Positions 36,350 to 48,300 of a DNA stretch of 64,000 nt are shown here, piece after piece; positions within the stretch are counted from its first letter, which is position 1; every line of letters begins with the position of its first letter. The DNA is from Saccharum officinarum. Taxonomy: Eukaryota; Streptophyta; Magnoliopsida; Poales; Poaceae. The DNA lies in the NCBI GenBank assembly GCA_020631735.1, contig CM036188.1:14674214-14738213 (forward strand), in the 5' to 3' direction. A model generated the notes under the pieces. The model did no database searches and had not been told where the DNA came from. It worked only from the letters and a program-made list of their open reading frames with translations. The position numbers and the translations under genes were made by a program.

Positions 36350-38506
36350 AGTAAAGTATGCTAACGGTTCGGTCCCTAGACTATCAAATTTCACATTTAG
36401 CTACCTGAACATTGTTTGGGTTTCGCTTTAATCCTATCAGATTTGGACGCGTGGTCCATAATGACGGTTCAGTATTTGAGCTCTTATGTTGTTGCCAAAA
36501 GCCCCCTTGGATGAGTATTTGGAAAGTGGATACCAGATCCTCCATGTTTTATCCCATGCTATTCTGTTTCATCTCGATGATGGTGACAAGATTGGCTCTG
36601 GCAGTGATCGGTGGTAGAAGGAGGTTGCCAAATCGAGGAGAAAAGGAGGCCAGGACAAAGCCACACACTAGAGCAAGTCACAACCAATGGGTGAGGATGG
36701 TGTCGATGCTGCAAGGGAAAGTGGAGGCACCGTAGCCATACAGTGAGTTAAACATCCCCTCCGCTTTGTCAATTTCTGGGTTATGGATATTGATTTCAGA
36801 GTTGTAGTTGTAAGGGTAGATAAGGACTGTTCTTGGTCTATTGATTGTGGTTTTGGGGGTAATTGATAGGGTTTTGAATTTGAGTGCTAATGTAGGTTGT
36901 GGTGTTGATGAATTTCCGATTGAGTTACACCATGAGGGTTTTCTTTGTTGGATTTGGTCATCTCATGTCATATGTGGATGGGGAACGAGCGCTAGATCGT
37001 TTGGCAGACATGATCCAGTGTGAGCGGTGCCACCCGGGTTCGATCTCGGCACCCACCGTATTTCCGTGCAGTGCATGGGAATGGAGCATTGCGCCTCGGT
37101 TCAAAAAAAATGTCATATGTGGATGAGAAAATTGACTGGTTCGACTAGCCCGAGTCTGTTCAGTAACTAGGATATGAGAACAATAGAAACATCAATCTAT
37201 TGGTTGTGCCAAGGAAAAATCTTGCTGATGGATTGATGGTGATTGCATCAGATGATGATGATACAAATCTGATGGTCAGTGTGGTTGAAAGGTGAAGAAT
37301 TTGGTTGTGTATGTTGATCATGATGACAATTTGGTAAGTGTTGACTGGGATGACATTGTTGCCAATCCAATGAATGAATTTCCTACGGTATTGAGCCACC
37401 ATAAAGTTGTTTGCTGAAAAGAAGACATGATACAAGTTACGTATGTTCTATACTAATCTAAAGAAAGTAAGAGTTGATCAAGCTAGACCAAGCCAGGAAC
37501 CTGATCATGAAGCTGACAATGGATCTGAAGTTCATGAGTTCATAGATAGTGACAATGAAATCTGTGGTTGAGATGAAGATCTCATGGAGGATGCTATTCA
37601 TTTGGAGGCCAAACAGGTCAAAGGCAACAAAAGGCAAAAGGTAGCTAGGTGAAGGCTACTGTGATCAGTAAACCGCCTCAAGTTCATGAAGAAACTGACA
37701 CCGAGGATGAGGGACTGGAACTGCCGCAATCAAATGGGGAAGAAGAACAGAGGTTGAGGTTCAATTCATGAAATCCAGAGGACATGAGCAACCCAACATT
37801 TGGCTTGTTTCCCAATAGTTAAAAAGCTTAGAGAGGCAATAACAAAGTATCTGAGAAACAGAGCAGAAATCAAACTACCTAGGAATGACAAGGGAAGATT
37901 GAGGGCTCATTGTGCTTAAGGATGCCCTTGGAATCTATATGCAACATTGGACAACATGGTTAAATCATTTCTCGTGAAGACATTGAATTTAGAGATGCAC
38001 TTCTAGATGGCCGACAGACAAGTATGTGGACTATTTCAGAGCCAATGACAAGATGAGTATTACCGGCTTTGGTCGAATTGTTTAGAAGGATTGGAAATTG
38101 GAATATGACACCTTCAAGTAGTAAGATTGCTAGATCTAGACGGGGAGCGCGAAGAGCTACCGCAGAGGACGAGTGCAGCGCCGCGGCATGGCTAGATGGG
38201 GAGGGTGCGACAACGGCGGGGGCGTGTGCGATGGACCTTGATAGGGAGGGCGCACACGATGGAGCTGGACGGGGAGGAAGTGTCCGATGGTGGCAACAAA
38301 AGAGAAGCGGCAGTGGACAACCGATTCGGGATTGGGGTGGCCGGTGGACCTCCTAGATTCGACATCATCATTGGGTCGCAAACTGTAACCTCATAAGACT
38401 AAAGCGAAACCCGAACGATGTTCAGGTAGCTAAATGTGCGATTTGGTAGTTTAGGGATCAGGTTGACACAACTCAATAAATTTAAGGTCAGCTAGCGTAC
38501 TTTACT
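36350..38506 (+). mobile_element. Decayed MuDR-like (MULE) element with partial MURA coding
   Basis: Long terminal inverted repeats of about 90 bp occur at 36350-36440 and 38398-38506, sharing cacatttagctacctgaaca and gggtttcgcttta. Between them lie broken pieces of a MURA-type protein. These are an ELHHEG/GFFVGFGHL start, DGLMVIASDDDDTN, DWDDIVANPMNEFP, and the MuDR-domain phrases MSNPTFGLFPN, RLRAHC and RANDKMSITGFGR. There are many stops and shifts, and the catalytic DDE part is absent. The element is dead and 3'-truncated internally. A SINE sits in its coding part. No clear 9-bp target duplication was found. Confidence 0.8.
36981..37110 (+). mobile_element. SINE inserted in the MULE coding region
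   Basis: The 15-bp sequence TGTCATATGTGGATG is perfectly duplicated at 36966-36980 and 37111-37125. The 130-bp body contains ggttcgatct, a pol III B-box-like motif, and ends cggttcaaaaaaaa. These are the marks of a tRNA-derived SINE. The A-box is only weakly visible near 36991-37003. Confidence 0.85.
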
Positions 38507-39258
38507 TCTAAATAATAAGTAAGAAGTCGTAATAAGAATCATTTCAATTATGTCATTAAGTTCATAATTTTTTAAAAATATGTATACATATACATCAATC
38601 AATCAACCAAAAAACTTAAAGTATTTATAAGAAATATATATCAGTTTACAACTAATTAGCATAGTAGATATGGTTTTAAAATCGGATTATAAAAGCCACA
38701 TACAAAACCATTTCACAAACTAAAAACACTAGGGGCCAGCGCCAGCCTCAGCTTGTCTTTGGGTCAAACAAACTAGGGGCCCGGCCAAGCAACCTACTCG
38801 TAACTACACACACCAGTCACCAGGCACAGTTAACACGGCACGGCTCGCCCGGTCCCACCTGCCAGCGAAGTACAGCCCCTCCCCTTATCTCCAAGCCTCC
38901 AAGCCCAGGCGCTCTTATCCTACCCGCTCCCCGCACCCGGTCTACGAACGATCCCGCCGCGATCCAGCGCGCGCACGGCCACGGCGCATCCGAGCAACGG
39001 ACACCCCCTGTGCTCCGGGTCCAGGCAGGTGCCGGAGGATAACCCCGAACCGTCTCCCCACGGCAGCACGCCACGCGGTCCGGCCCAGTGTGCGAGGACG
39101 AGGACGGACGACGCGGGCGCACGCAGCAAGGCCTGAAACCGCCCCACGCCCCCACCTCTCCCTCTCGCAGCGCCGCAGAGCCAGCCAAGCCAACCAGCCA
39201 GTCAGAAGAGGAACACGGGGGAGCGGCAGCCGCAGCGGCCGAGGGCGGAGCACGCGAG
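38507..39258 (+). promoter_or_regulatory. Promoter region and 5'UTR exon of the Alba gene
   Basis: The sequence becomes GC-rich from about 38800. A good donor (gag|gtgag, intron starting at 39259) and the acceptor tttatag ending at 40750 define a 5'UTR intron of 1,492 bp in front of the ATG. The transcription start is probably between 39080 and 39200. No TATA box was found. Confidence 0.5.
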
Positions 39259-40755
39259 GTGAGATTTTTTTTTTGTTCCTTCTCCCTCCTCCGCCCCGTC
39301 TCGATTCGGCGCGGGTTCGTGGGATTCGGGGGACGGCCGGCTTGGCGCGGCGGGGCGCTCGGCGGGTGGAGGCTCCGAGGTCGGGGGAGGCGCGGGGTGG
39401 GGACAGGGGTTAGGTCGTCGCCTCCGCTCCGCTCCCATTCGCGGCGGCGTTGTCACGGGAGCGGTTGGGGCTCAGGGTGATGCGGGTTTCTACCCCTTTT
39501 CCCAAGTGGATTCGGGGGTTCTAGGGGCCGCGGCCGGCGCCGGTTCTGGCCCTGCTGTGATGGATTCGTCGTTCTAGGCGTGCCGCGTCGCTCCAGAGGA
39601 TCGATTTTGGTATCCAAATCGTGTGTTCATCATTCTGTGATTTATTACCCGCCCCATTTTTGGGTGGCGTGGGGTGGGGATTGGATGCAATTGGGAGTTT
39701 GTCTGGGCCGGGGTTCATTTCACTCTGTCTTACAACGTCACTGCACTGTTTGATACATGCGTGGTGTAAGCTGTGTATTTCGTGCTTCGGAAATGGCAAA
39801 AGTCGATCCTTTTATATATTATTCCTTTATTATGTTTCCTTGGTCCATTGCGCATTGGTGTGGGGTTCTGGATACTTGTACCTGTCTTAGGCAGCATAAA
39901 TAAGGGCTTTGCAGCTTATCTGATGAGGTGCTCAAACAACCTGCCCTTTGTTGTTCTAGCATGTCAGTTTCGGTAGGATATATGTTGCCCTCGGTTTCCA
40001 CTGCTAGTCTGGAACATGTCACGGTCAAAATAGGCTCTACTGTTTTGAATTATTTTTTTTACACCAGAATCAAGGCTTCTATCTACCAAAAAAATGAACA
40101 ACGAAATTCGAGCCTTGAGACAGCGTACTGTTAGTATTCTCTTCTCTTGTGAATTATGGATGTGGGTTTTTCAGATCGATTCTGATTCATACTTTACCTG
40201 TTGAATGATTTCACCATAGCAGTATGGTTTGCTTCTGTTTATTGTTTATTTAGATTTGTCTTCGCCTGTATAGGTTCAAGATGTTCTGGTTTAAAGACAT
40301 CAGAAGAGGTTGTTGTAGTGTCAATATGTACTTTTAGTATGTAAACAGGATTTGCTCTTTTCCTTCATTTGCCGTCCTACTAAATGCAATCAGCTCTTAT
40401 TGAGTCTGTCGTAGTTTAGATATGCATTATGGGTTCGAGGAAAAGTCTAAATCTTGTTAGCCTTGTTGCCTGTACTGTAGATACAATTTGCCGCATTTTT
40501 ATAACTTTCTTCTCTTCACTCTTTGTTCTTCAAAGAGACAGAATGTTACTTGGAGCAGTGTCTGTACCTTTCATCTTTAACCTGTTCTTACGTATGGCTT
40601 AGATTTCATGGCCTTTTTGATGCCCCTGTTGTTTTTGATATGATGAATTTTGCCTGTATTATTTCGGCATGGTTTAGGGTACTCTCTTCTGAAATTTACC
40701 TGTTGATGGTCCATTGAATATACTGTACTGAGATTTTTGTCAATTTATAGGCAAA

Positions 40756-43750
40756 ATGGATAGATACCACAGGGTAGAGAAGCCTCGGAATGACACACCA
40801 ATCAGTCAGAATGAGATCAGGATCACTACTCAGGGGAGGATGAGGAACTATATCAGCTATGGGATGTCGCTGCTTGAGGTGACGTGCTGTGATTCAATCT
40901 TGACCTTGTTGTTACCTGTCATAGAAATAAGCATTCATAGTGTTTGCCATATTTAACTATTGCTGGGAAGTGTTTGCAATCTGAAATTATGTGAAGTGGG
41001 TATAGTGTTAGGGGCAACAGTTTGTTTTGGTGTGAGCATGTATGTGCTTTTATTTGTCAGTAGCCTTTTCTTTTTATGATTGTAATAAGCCATTAAATCT
41101 CTCATCTGCTTGTCTATATTGTTTATTGTTACAATGTACATTAGTCAAATGATAAATTTTTTGGGATTAAATGCCTTCATTTAACATTCTCATTTTGTTC
41201 ACACATCAATGCACGACTTAAACAGAGACACCTATCGAATGGAAAGCCTGCTATTTTGTTTGTTGTGGTATAGTACATGGTTAGTTGCATTGCCAATACT
41301 TTCATCTCCCTTCACAAGTTCTTTTTGCTCTTATGTCCTAATGTCCTAGTGCTCTTTTCCTTGCACTATTTCTGATTAGACCTTTTCACCTGAATTATGT
41401 GAAGCTCACATTATTTAAGAAATAATAGTGCTGATGCCATGTGTTCGTATTGTTTCTTCATCTTGTTCATTTTTCTTCTGAAAATTGTGCACCTGCTTCA
41501 TTTTAACATTCACAATATATACATATTGTCAAATGGTAAGTTTACTCCATTAAATCTTCCATCTAACATCCTCATTTTGTTCAATGTTCACACATCGAAT
41601 GCACATCTTAGGTCGCGTTTGAATGCCATCGAATCCGAATAAAAAATATCCCAGAACCCTAGTGTGTCATCCAAACGGTATAGATTGTAGAGAAATTTTA
41701 ACTCATAGATTCGTATAATCTCAAAACTGTTGTGATTCTTTTCATCCGGATTCTTAGAATCCCATGGTATTCAAACGGCACCTTAATCAGAGACACCTTT
41801 TGATTTTCAGTCTGATATTTTGCTTTTATGATAGTTCCTGTCCTGTTTCCATTCTGATACATAAGAATTCTTAGCCCTTTGCCCCTTCCTGGTGACTGTT
41901 TAGCTATCCTTGTGTTCTGTTCAGAGTTTGTGTTTCAGCTGCTATGAAGCTTATTGGTTTGATACAAAGTAGACATATTCACATATAGTTCAGAGCACTT
42001 AGAAATTTCTGCCATTATTATTTGCACTTGTTGTTTCTTCAGTATATATAGCATCCTCTTCTGACCATTCTTTTAATGGTTATAGGCCAAAGATGCCACA
42101 CTACCTTTGCCACTTCTCTTTGTGCAGTAATCTTACCACAGTTGAATTGATACCTGATCCAACTTTTCTTATTATGAACTTATTCTCTTCCACTTTTACA
42201 GGAAAATGGACATGATGAGATTAGTATCAAGGCCATGGGCCGGGCCATAAATAAGACAGTTATGGTTGCTGAATTGATCAAGGTTGGTAGTAGTAGCCTC
42301 TCTTGCCTTACAATGCCGCTATTGGAATTTTTTAGTGTCTCATTTTTTTTATCTGGCACTTGACTATTCATCCAGAGAAGGGTTGGAGGTCTTCATCAGA
42401 ACACTGCTACTGAATCTGTTGATATCACAGACACATGGGAACCTTTGGAAGAAGGCCTTCTCCCGTAAGGATATTCTTATATTCCTTCAACCAGAAGGAG
42501 ATTGAAACACTAACACACTTCTTTACACAGACTAGAGACAACTCGCCATGTGTCGATGATCACTGTGACACTGTCAAAGAAGCCTCTGGATACATCATCT
42601 CCAGGGTAAGTCAAAAACCTGTCCTCTGGCTACAAACACAGAAGAATTCAGGCTTGATCACTTTTCCTTCCCTAATTCGTAAATGGATGTTCATTATTTT
42701 GAAACCTTCTGTCAGCTTGCCTGCTCATTTTTGGTTATGTTTGATATTGTACTTAGATACCAACCACCTATCCCAGCTGAAGAGGTGAAACCTGCTTTTG
42801 ACTATGATCATGAAGGTGATATTCTCAGTTGATATTCTCTACCTAATGCTGTAGTTAGGATCACCTCATAACCACCATTTTGTTCATGGTTTTTTAGAAT
42901 CGTATCCCACTGGTCGTGGAAGAGGACGTGGTGGTGGGAGAAGAGGCAGGGGAAGAGGTATGTTCTCTTGTCATCTATATGAGCAGCAAAGGCAATTGTC
43001 ATAGTTTTCTGGACAGTATCTCTTATAATTTTATAATGCTGACTTGTTGAGTTATGGTCACACTACAATCAGTCCTGTACTTGGTACTTACGCCTGCTTT
43101 TATGTTCAATATCATAATAGCTGTTTTTAGGCATGCACAATATGTAAAACTAATCAACTGCAGCTGCTGTCCAGGTTTCAGTTTGGGATATCTATAACTT
43201 AAGTCAGCACATATATTTTATTTCCTGAAATCAGTAGAGTTTGAAAAAGGAATGTATTTTTATTAATTCTTGCAATTGAATATGCACAGGTATGAGCAAT
43301 GGCCCCCCTCCACCTGCTTATGGTTACAATGACGAGTGGGAGGAGGAAGGAGATTATTACAACAGAGGGCGTGGGAGAGGAAGGTCACGTGGACGAGGAG
43401 GGAGAGGCCGTGGTGGATACTATGGAGGCGGGAGGCGTGGTGGCTACGGTTATGATTATGGCTATGGCGGGAGAGGCGGGTACTATGAAGAAGAAGAATA
43501 CTATGATGAGCCCGAAGAATATGCTCCTCCCCCCGGCCGTGGTAAGCCCCAGACTGATGACATTACATGTTGATGTGGATTTTGCTTTGCATTCCCAACT
43601 TCACATGGCTTGTGGTCTGCTGGTTTCGCAGGGCGTGGCAGGGGAAGAAGGGGATGCCTTGGCGTGGGCGTGGTGGGCGTGGGCCACCGCGCGGCGGCCG
43701 AGGAGGCTACTACTAGACAAGAAATGCGACGTGCCAAATGGGTGTGCTGA
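40756..43750 (+). CDS. Alba-domain, RGG-tail nucleic-acid-binding protein; last exon frameshifted
   Basis: Eight coding exons: 40756-40878, 42202-42282, 42376-42464, 42531-42605, 42757-42815, 42898-42957, 43290-43541 and 43632-43750. As read it gives 285 residues. The Alba domain covers about 17-95: NEIRITTQGRMRNYISYGM, then EISIKAMGRAINKTVMVAEL, then RRVGGLHQNTATESVDITD. A linker (YQPPIPAEEVKPAFDY) leads to an Arg/Gly-rich tail with GRGRGRSRGRGGRGRGG and tyrosine-rich spacers. Plant Alba proteins of this long type bind RNA and R-loops and join stress granules. In exon 8 the frame runs RGRGRRG and then CLGVGVVG to TGA at 43748. One base out of frame, from 43654, lies MPWRGRGGRGPPRGG ending GGYY and TAG at 43714-43716. 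No alternative acceptor within exon 8 restores that frame. I infer a one-base loss in the GGGG run near 43650. Confidence 0.9.
41511..41827 (+). repeat. Duplicated segment in Alba intron 1 (partner 41132-41258)
   Basis: The phrases catttaaca/catctaaca, ctcattttgttc, cacacatc, agagacacct and gatattttgctttt/gctattttg occur in order in both copies. The second copy contains a MITE. Confidence 0.75.
41611..41782. mobile_element. Tourist-like MITE in Alba intron 1
   Basis: The ends GGTCGCGTTTGAATGCCAT and, inverted, GGTGCCGTTTGAATACCAT are flanked by TTA (41608-41610, 41783-41785). The empty site is visible at 41218-41220 in the partner copy. Confidence 0.88.
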
Positions 43751-44103
43751 AGCTAGCAATGGCATGCTTAGTTATCTTTTAGCGTTTGCTCTGTGCTCTT
43801 CTATGAAGCTCCGACCCCGGACCGGAATTATCCCATAGGCCTTTCCAGGTGCTACTTTACTTCAGCTGCTGTGCCTGTGCAACTCGTCTGGGCAAGTTTT
43901 GTGGCTCGCTCGTGGTTTTGTAGCTAGGTTAAGCGAGTGAAGTTACACTCGGTAGTGCAGTGTTTCCCTCATCGGACGGCATGCGAGATTGTTTATTCTG
44001 TTGTTAATCTACCTACCTTCCTATTTCGTATGGATGATGGATACTGGATGTATGAGTTTCATGTTTATTTATTTCCATGTATAATCTATACTAGACAGTA
44101 TGA

Positions 44104-44238
44104 GGCCTTGTTTGTTTCTACATCAAACCAAGGGTGTTGGAGGGAGTTAGAGAGGATTGATAGGGATTTTGACTTGTAGGGGATTAAACCCTCAATCCCC
44201 TCTAAACCCCTTGGTTTGGGGTAGAAATGAACAAGGTC
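44104..44238. mobile_element. Small MITE, TGA target duplication
   Basis: The ends GGCCTTGTTTGTTTCTAC and, inverted, GACCTTGTTCATTTCTAC are flanked by TGA (44101-44103, 44239-44241). The 135-bp body is almost entirely a fold-back (ccttggtttggg against catcaaaccaagg). Confidence 0.8.
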
Positions 44239-44645
44239 TGAAAGGGCAGGCCGCAGGGGTACACAGTACACATGATATGCGGTCAATATGGGGCAGGCAT
44301 TTTACCATACACAACAAGAAGTGTGGCCAGACGGGCAAGCGTCGCCGGGCTGGGGGTGGCTCTCTCTCATCGTTGGTCGTTTAATTCTAACAGTTGATGC
44401 ACGAAAATGATAGGTTTATTCGTTTTCACCGATCTAGAGGAAATAATAGTCAGCTACTGGTGCCAATCACACTAGTAGGAAGCGACGAAGTACTCCTTGT
44501 CCTTTTACTAGGAGCTGAACAAAGCTGCACTAATACTCGTTCTCTGTTCACTCACTGGTATGTAAACAAGAAAATTAAACTGCTAAAGCTGCTGGTGTCA
44601 TCTACTAACTTCAGATCACGCAAAGCAAAACTGAAGCTACCTCGG

Positions 44646-44751
44646 GGCTTGTTCGGTTAATCCCCAGTCCAAAGGGATAGAGGGGGATTTTTACATGTAG
44701 AGGATAAAAATCCCCTTAATCCCATCAGATTGGAGATTACAAACAAACCTT
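44646..44751. mobile_element. Small MITE-like fold-back
   Basis: GGGCTTGTTCGGTTAATC is inverted against the right end gattacaaacaaacct. The middle pairs agggggatttttac with gataaaaatcccc. Boundaries are approximate. Confidence 0.5.
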
Positions 44752-45318
44752 TAGAGATACACCGAACAATATGGAAGCTGCTCCTGCTTCGCAAACTACA
44801 AGCTGCTTGTCCGCAGCCCTACTACTGCAGAACTGAAAACCATACATACAAAAAAGAAGATGTGTATATTAGAGGAGCAATTACATTCGGATAGCTAAAA
44901 CATACTTGGGAGCTGATTAAAAAACAGATGAAACACAGCAGTTCAAGTAGTTCATGAAAATCATACCACTGGATAGCTAAAACATACATGGAAAAGCTAA
45001 CATAACTTTGTCTATGATCACAACTTTAAAAAAGGACCCCTAAGAGGGGCTAGGTTGTTTTATGTAAAAATAGAAATCACCACCAAAATTCAAGCCGAAG
45101 AGGAACACATAGGTAAGGGGTTGGCAGGGGTGGCACATCCACACCTCCTGCCAAACTTAACACCACAGGCATGACTAAACTAGAAAAACATAGGGATTCC
45201 ATCCAAGATTTCCTGCTCCTTGTAGCCTACTACAAACAGTACAAATTTGCACATACAACATGCGAGAACCATGAATTGGTCAGCAGCTAGGCGATGCAAA
45301 AACATCTCTCTTCCAGAG

Positions 45319-48300
45319 TCAAGGGGCAAATGCCCGATCCACATCGATGAAAAAATCACCATTGTTGACGAAATCCTGTTGAAAGAAAACAAGTTTAGTT
45401 AGATAAACATCATATAAGTAGTAGTCATCAATTCCACATGCAAAGCCTTAGTCTAGATAGAGTAAATTTAAAATAAGCTAGCAATTTAACATGTCTTATG
45501 GTCGGGTTATGCATGAACAAGCATGATGAATCTGAGCAATGCACTGAGCCACTGAGTATAACAACTAGAAGTATTTTTTTATTTAACTAGAAGTAATTAA
45601 ACCAACATCAGTTAGGAAATTCCTCATGTGTTAATTTACTTTTGCCCAAAAATGAAAAATTGAATACAATGAAAATAAGGACAGATACAGATTTTATACA
45701 TAAAAAGGAGGAGAAAGGATCTTACTTGATTAACCAAGTTAGCAAGGAAATCATCCAAGTCATCACTCTCCGCATTCTGTGCCTCGCTTGTTCCCATGAG
45801 GAATTCATTGATGTTATTCACTTGGTCATTAATTGCTTGCTGATTAACAGTGCTACCTTCATGGAGGTTGTCACTTGCACCACCGCCCTTTAGCACCTGG
45901 GTTAGCATGGCAGAATTGTCTATTTGATTAGGTCTCGTGCTTGAAGAACTAGCCAAAGCATAATTGCCAATCGGCATCAATGTAGAGTGTGTGTCGTTTC
46001 CACAGCTGAATGGTGCCACTTGCTCTTTGAAACCTACCACTGGTATGGCTTTCCCCATGACTCCTGTGATTTTCTTTTGATACTCATTTTCGAAAGTTGG
46101 AACCTGTCCAGAGGAGCATGCAAGTCTTGACAACCGATTGATCTTGAAAATGTTACCCTGCGAAGGATCTTCAGACGTTCCAACATTATGACCAGGATCA
46201 GAAAACCTTGATGGCACAACAGCTTTCCAGGAGTTGCTAGGTCCTACAAATTGGTGAACTTCCCTAGCAACCTTGTTAAATAAGCTAGCAGAACATGATT
46301 CAAGCTGAACCGAAGGCTGGTTCACCAACTCAGGAGACTGCAATGGTAAATTACCAGGAGCCAGCATCTCACCATTTGCTATGTCTTCGAAAGGAATACC
46401 TTTGCTTGATCCCAAAATCTTGCCACGCAATATGCTCTCATAGGAGCTGCAAGAACGAGACGAAGAAAAACACATGTTCGAGGTCAATGGTGGATTGTCG
46501 TTTGAGCTGTTTGCAAATGAACTCCCAGAAATATCAACAGAGAAAGGTTTGCTTGCTTCCAATAGCACACCATTTGAAACATTTCCAAAGGAGTTGCCAG
46601 AAGGACCAGAAGGGAAGCACTGGCTTGCACTTGGCAGCCCACCACTCGATACAGGTGCATAGGACTTGCTAGAAGAGATGAATCTATTGATATCCTGCAC
46701 TGGCATAGGCATAAGATCTTTGGGTAGGTTGACACCGTGGCCTGTTTCCATGTCTGACCAAGGAATGCCCAAGTTTTTGTGTGAGCTCATGACATGAACT
46801 GACTGTGTGGGCAGCAAAGTTTGCGTTCCAATTGTAGATGAGGCATTCATCTTTGCAAAATGGTTGCTTGAGCTCGGAGAGCCAATGAAGGATGGGACAT
46901 TCATGTTTCTCCGCAATGCTTCAGTTTCATCGGCAAATGGATTAGAATTCGTCAGTGTGCCGTCGCCGAGCTTTTTGAGGTAGATTCGGTACTTCTGAAA
47001 TCACAAAATAGAAAATCATTTTGTTAAGAAAAAAATGAAAAATCCATAAAATGAATGAAGTGGGCTCTTAATCATGGAAGAAACAAAAAAATTCAGGGCA
47101 AGAAAAATGAACTCTAGAAGTGCACATGTGTCTAACATACCAAAATCAATACATGTGTGTACGCTACTAGAGCTTTGTGCGTATATCTTTAACAATAATA
47201 TAGTTGATAGGAAGACAAGCATAGTGATCGAGCATAAGAGTAGAAACCAAACCTGCAGATGACTGGCGACATTCTCTCTTGTAAGGCCTTCTGCATTCAT
47301 GATTTCTAATATCTTCTTTGGAACAGCCCCTGCATTTACAACAACAAAATATTTGTTAAGAGAAACATATTTAACAGAACAATTGTTGATAGATAAATCC
47401 ATGAAACATGAGAACTTACTGTCGATGCCAATCTGACTGACAGCTTCTACAAACTTCCGGTGTAGTTGACCACACCACCGGACCCTTTGCTTCTTCTGGG
47501 CTAATGTGTTCTCGTTGTCCTCTTCAGCAATATCCACAACCCTTTTGTTTTTCTTTGAATACTTCTTTCTACGGTTTGCTGCAACATTCTCACCTTTATC
47601 AGCATCCCCAGATGGAAACTTCTGAACATCATCATCACTGCCACTACTGATGCTGTTTCGTGGATCAGTCTTACCATTCTTCACCACATGTGTCCATATG
47701 CCCCTAAGCTGTTCGAGGCGCACTGGCTTTACAATATAATCACAGGCCCCATGCTTTATCCCTTTGATTATAGTCTGTGTCTCGTTGTTTGCGGATAGCA
47801 CTGCATGACATAAGGCAACATAAGTCAGTTATGACATATAGAAGTCAACATGCTCAATCAACTAGACAATGAATGATCTAGTGGCCTTCATGTTCATTTG
47901 GCTAGGCACATTTTTCATAATTTCCATTTCTTTAGGCATTACATGTGTCATTTACTTTCATTTTAAGAAAACATGTCATACACATAGTAAATGCAATTCT
48001 CTATCTTTTCCACTTTTGCCATTTCAAATAATTTCATAAAAGAAACTTTACAAATTTATTAGAATGGGGCATTGTTAACATCCTTATGGAAACGACTAGT
48101 TATTATGAAAACCATACATAAAACCGTATACAAATGACAAGATTCAATTGTTAGACTGATTGCTCCTGTTAGTTAAATATGAACAAATGGTAGCGCATGA
48201 AACTACAAGAAATAATATTTAGTAGGTACTGATTGCACCTACTACATATGAACAAATGGTAGCATATGAAATGAACTACAACAGATCAGTAGCTAGATTA

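Larger units (their letters stand above)
43751..45318. other. Convergent intergenic region between Alba and the response regulator
   Basis: Holds the 3'UTRs of the two convergent genes and two small MITEs. A short frame around 44390-44660 is not credible as a gene. Confidence 0.5.

Noticed and set aside
36981..37110. Possible tRNA gene from the ggttcgatct motif
   Set aside because: A-box is weak, there is no cloverleaf, and a 15-bp target duplication plus A-tail identifies a SINE.
43299..43838. 179-codon frame over Alba exons 7 and 8
   Set aside because: A shadow frame running through an intron with normal GT-AG borders; the RGG frame is the real one.
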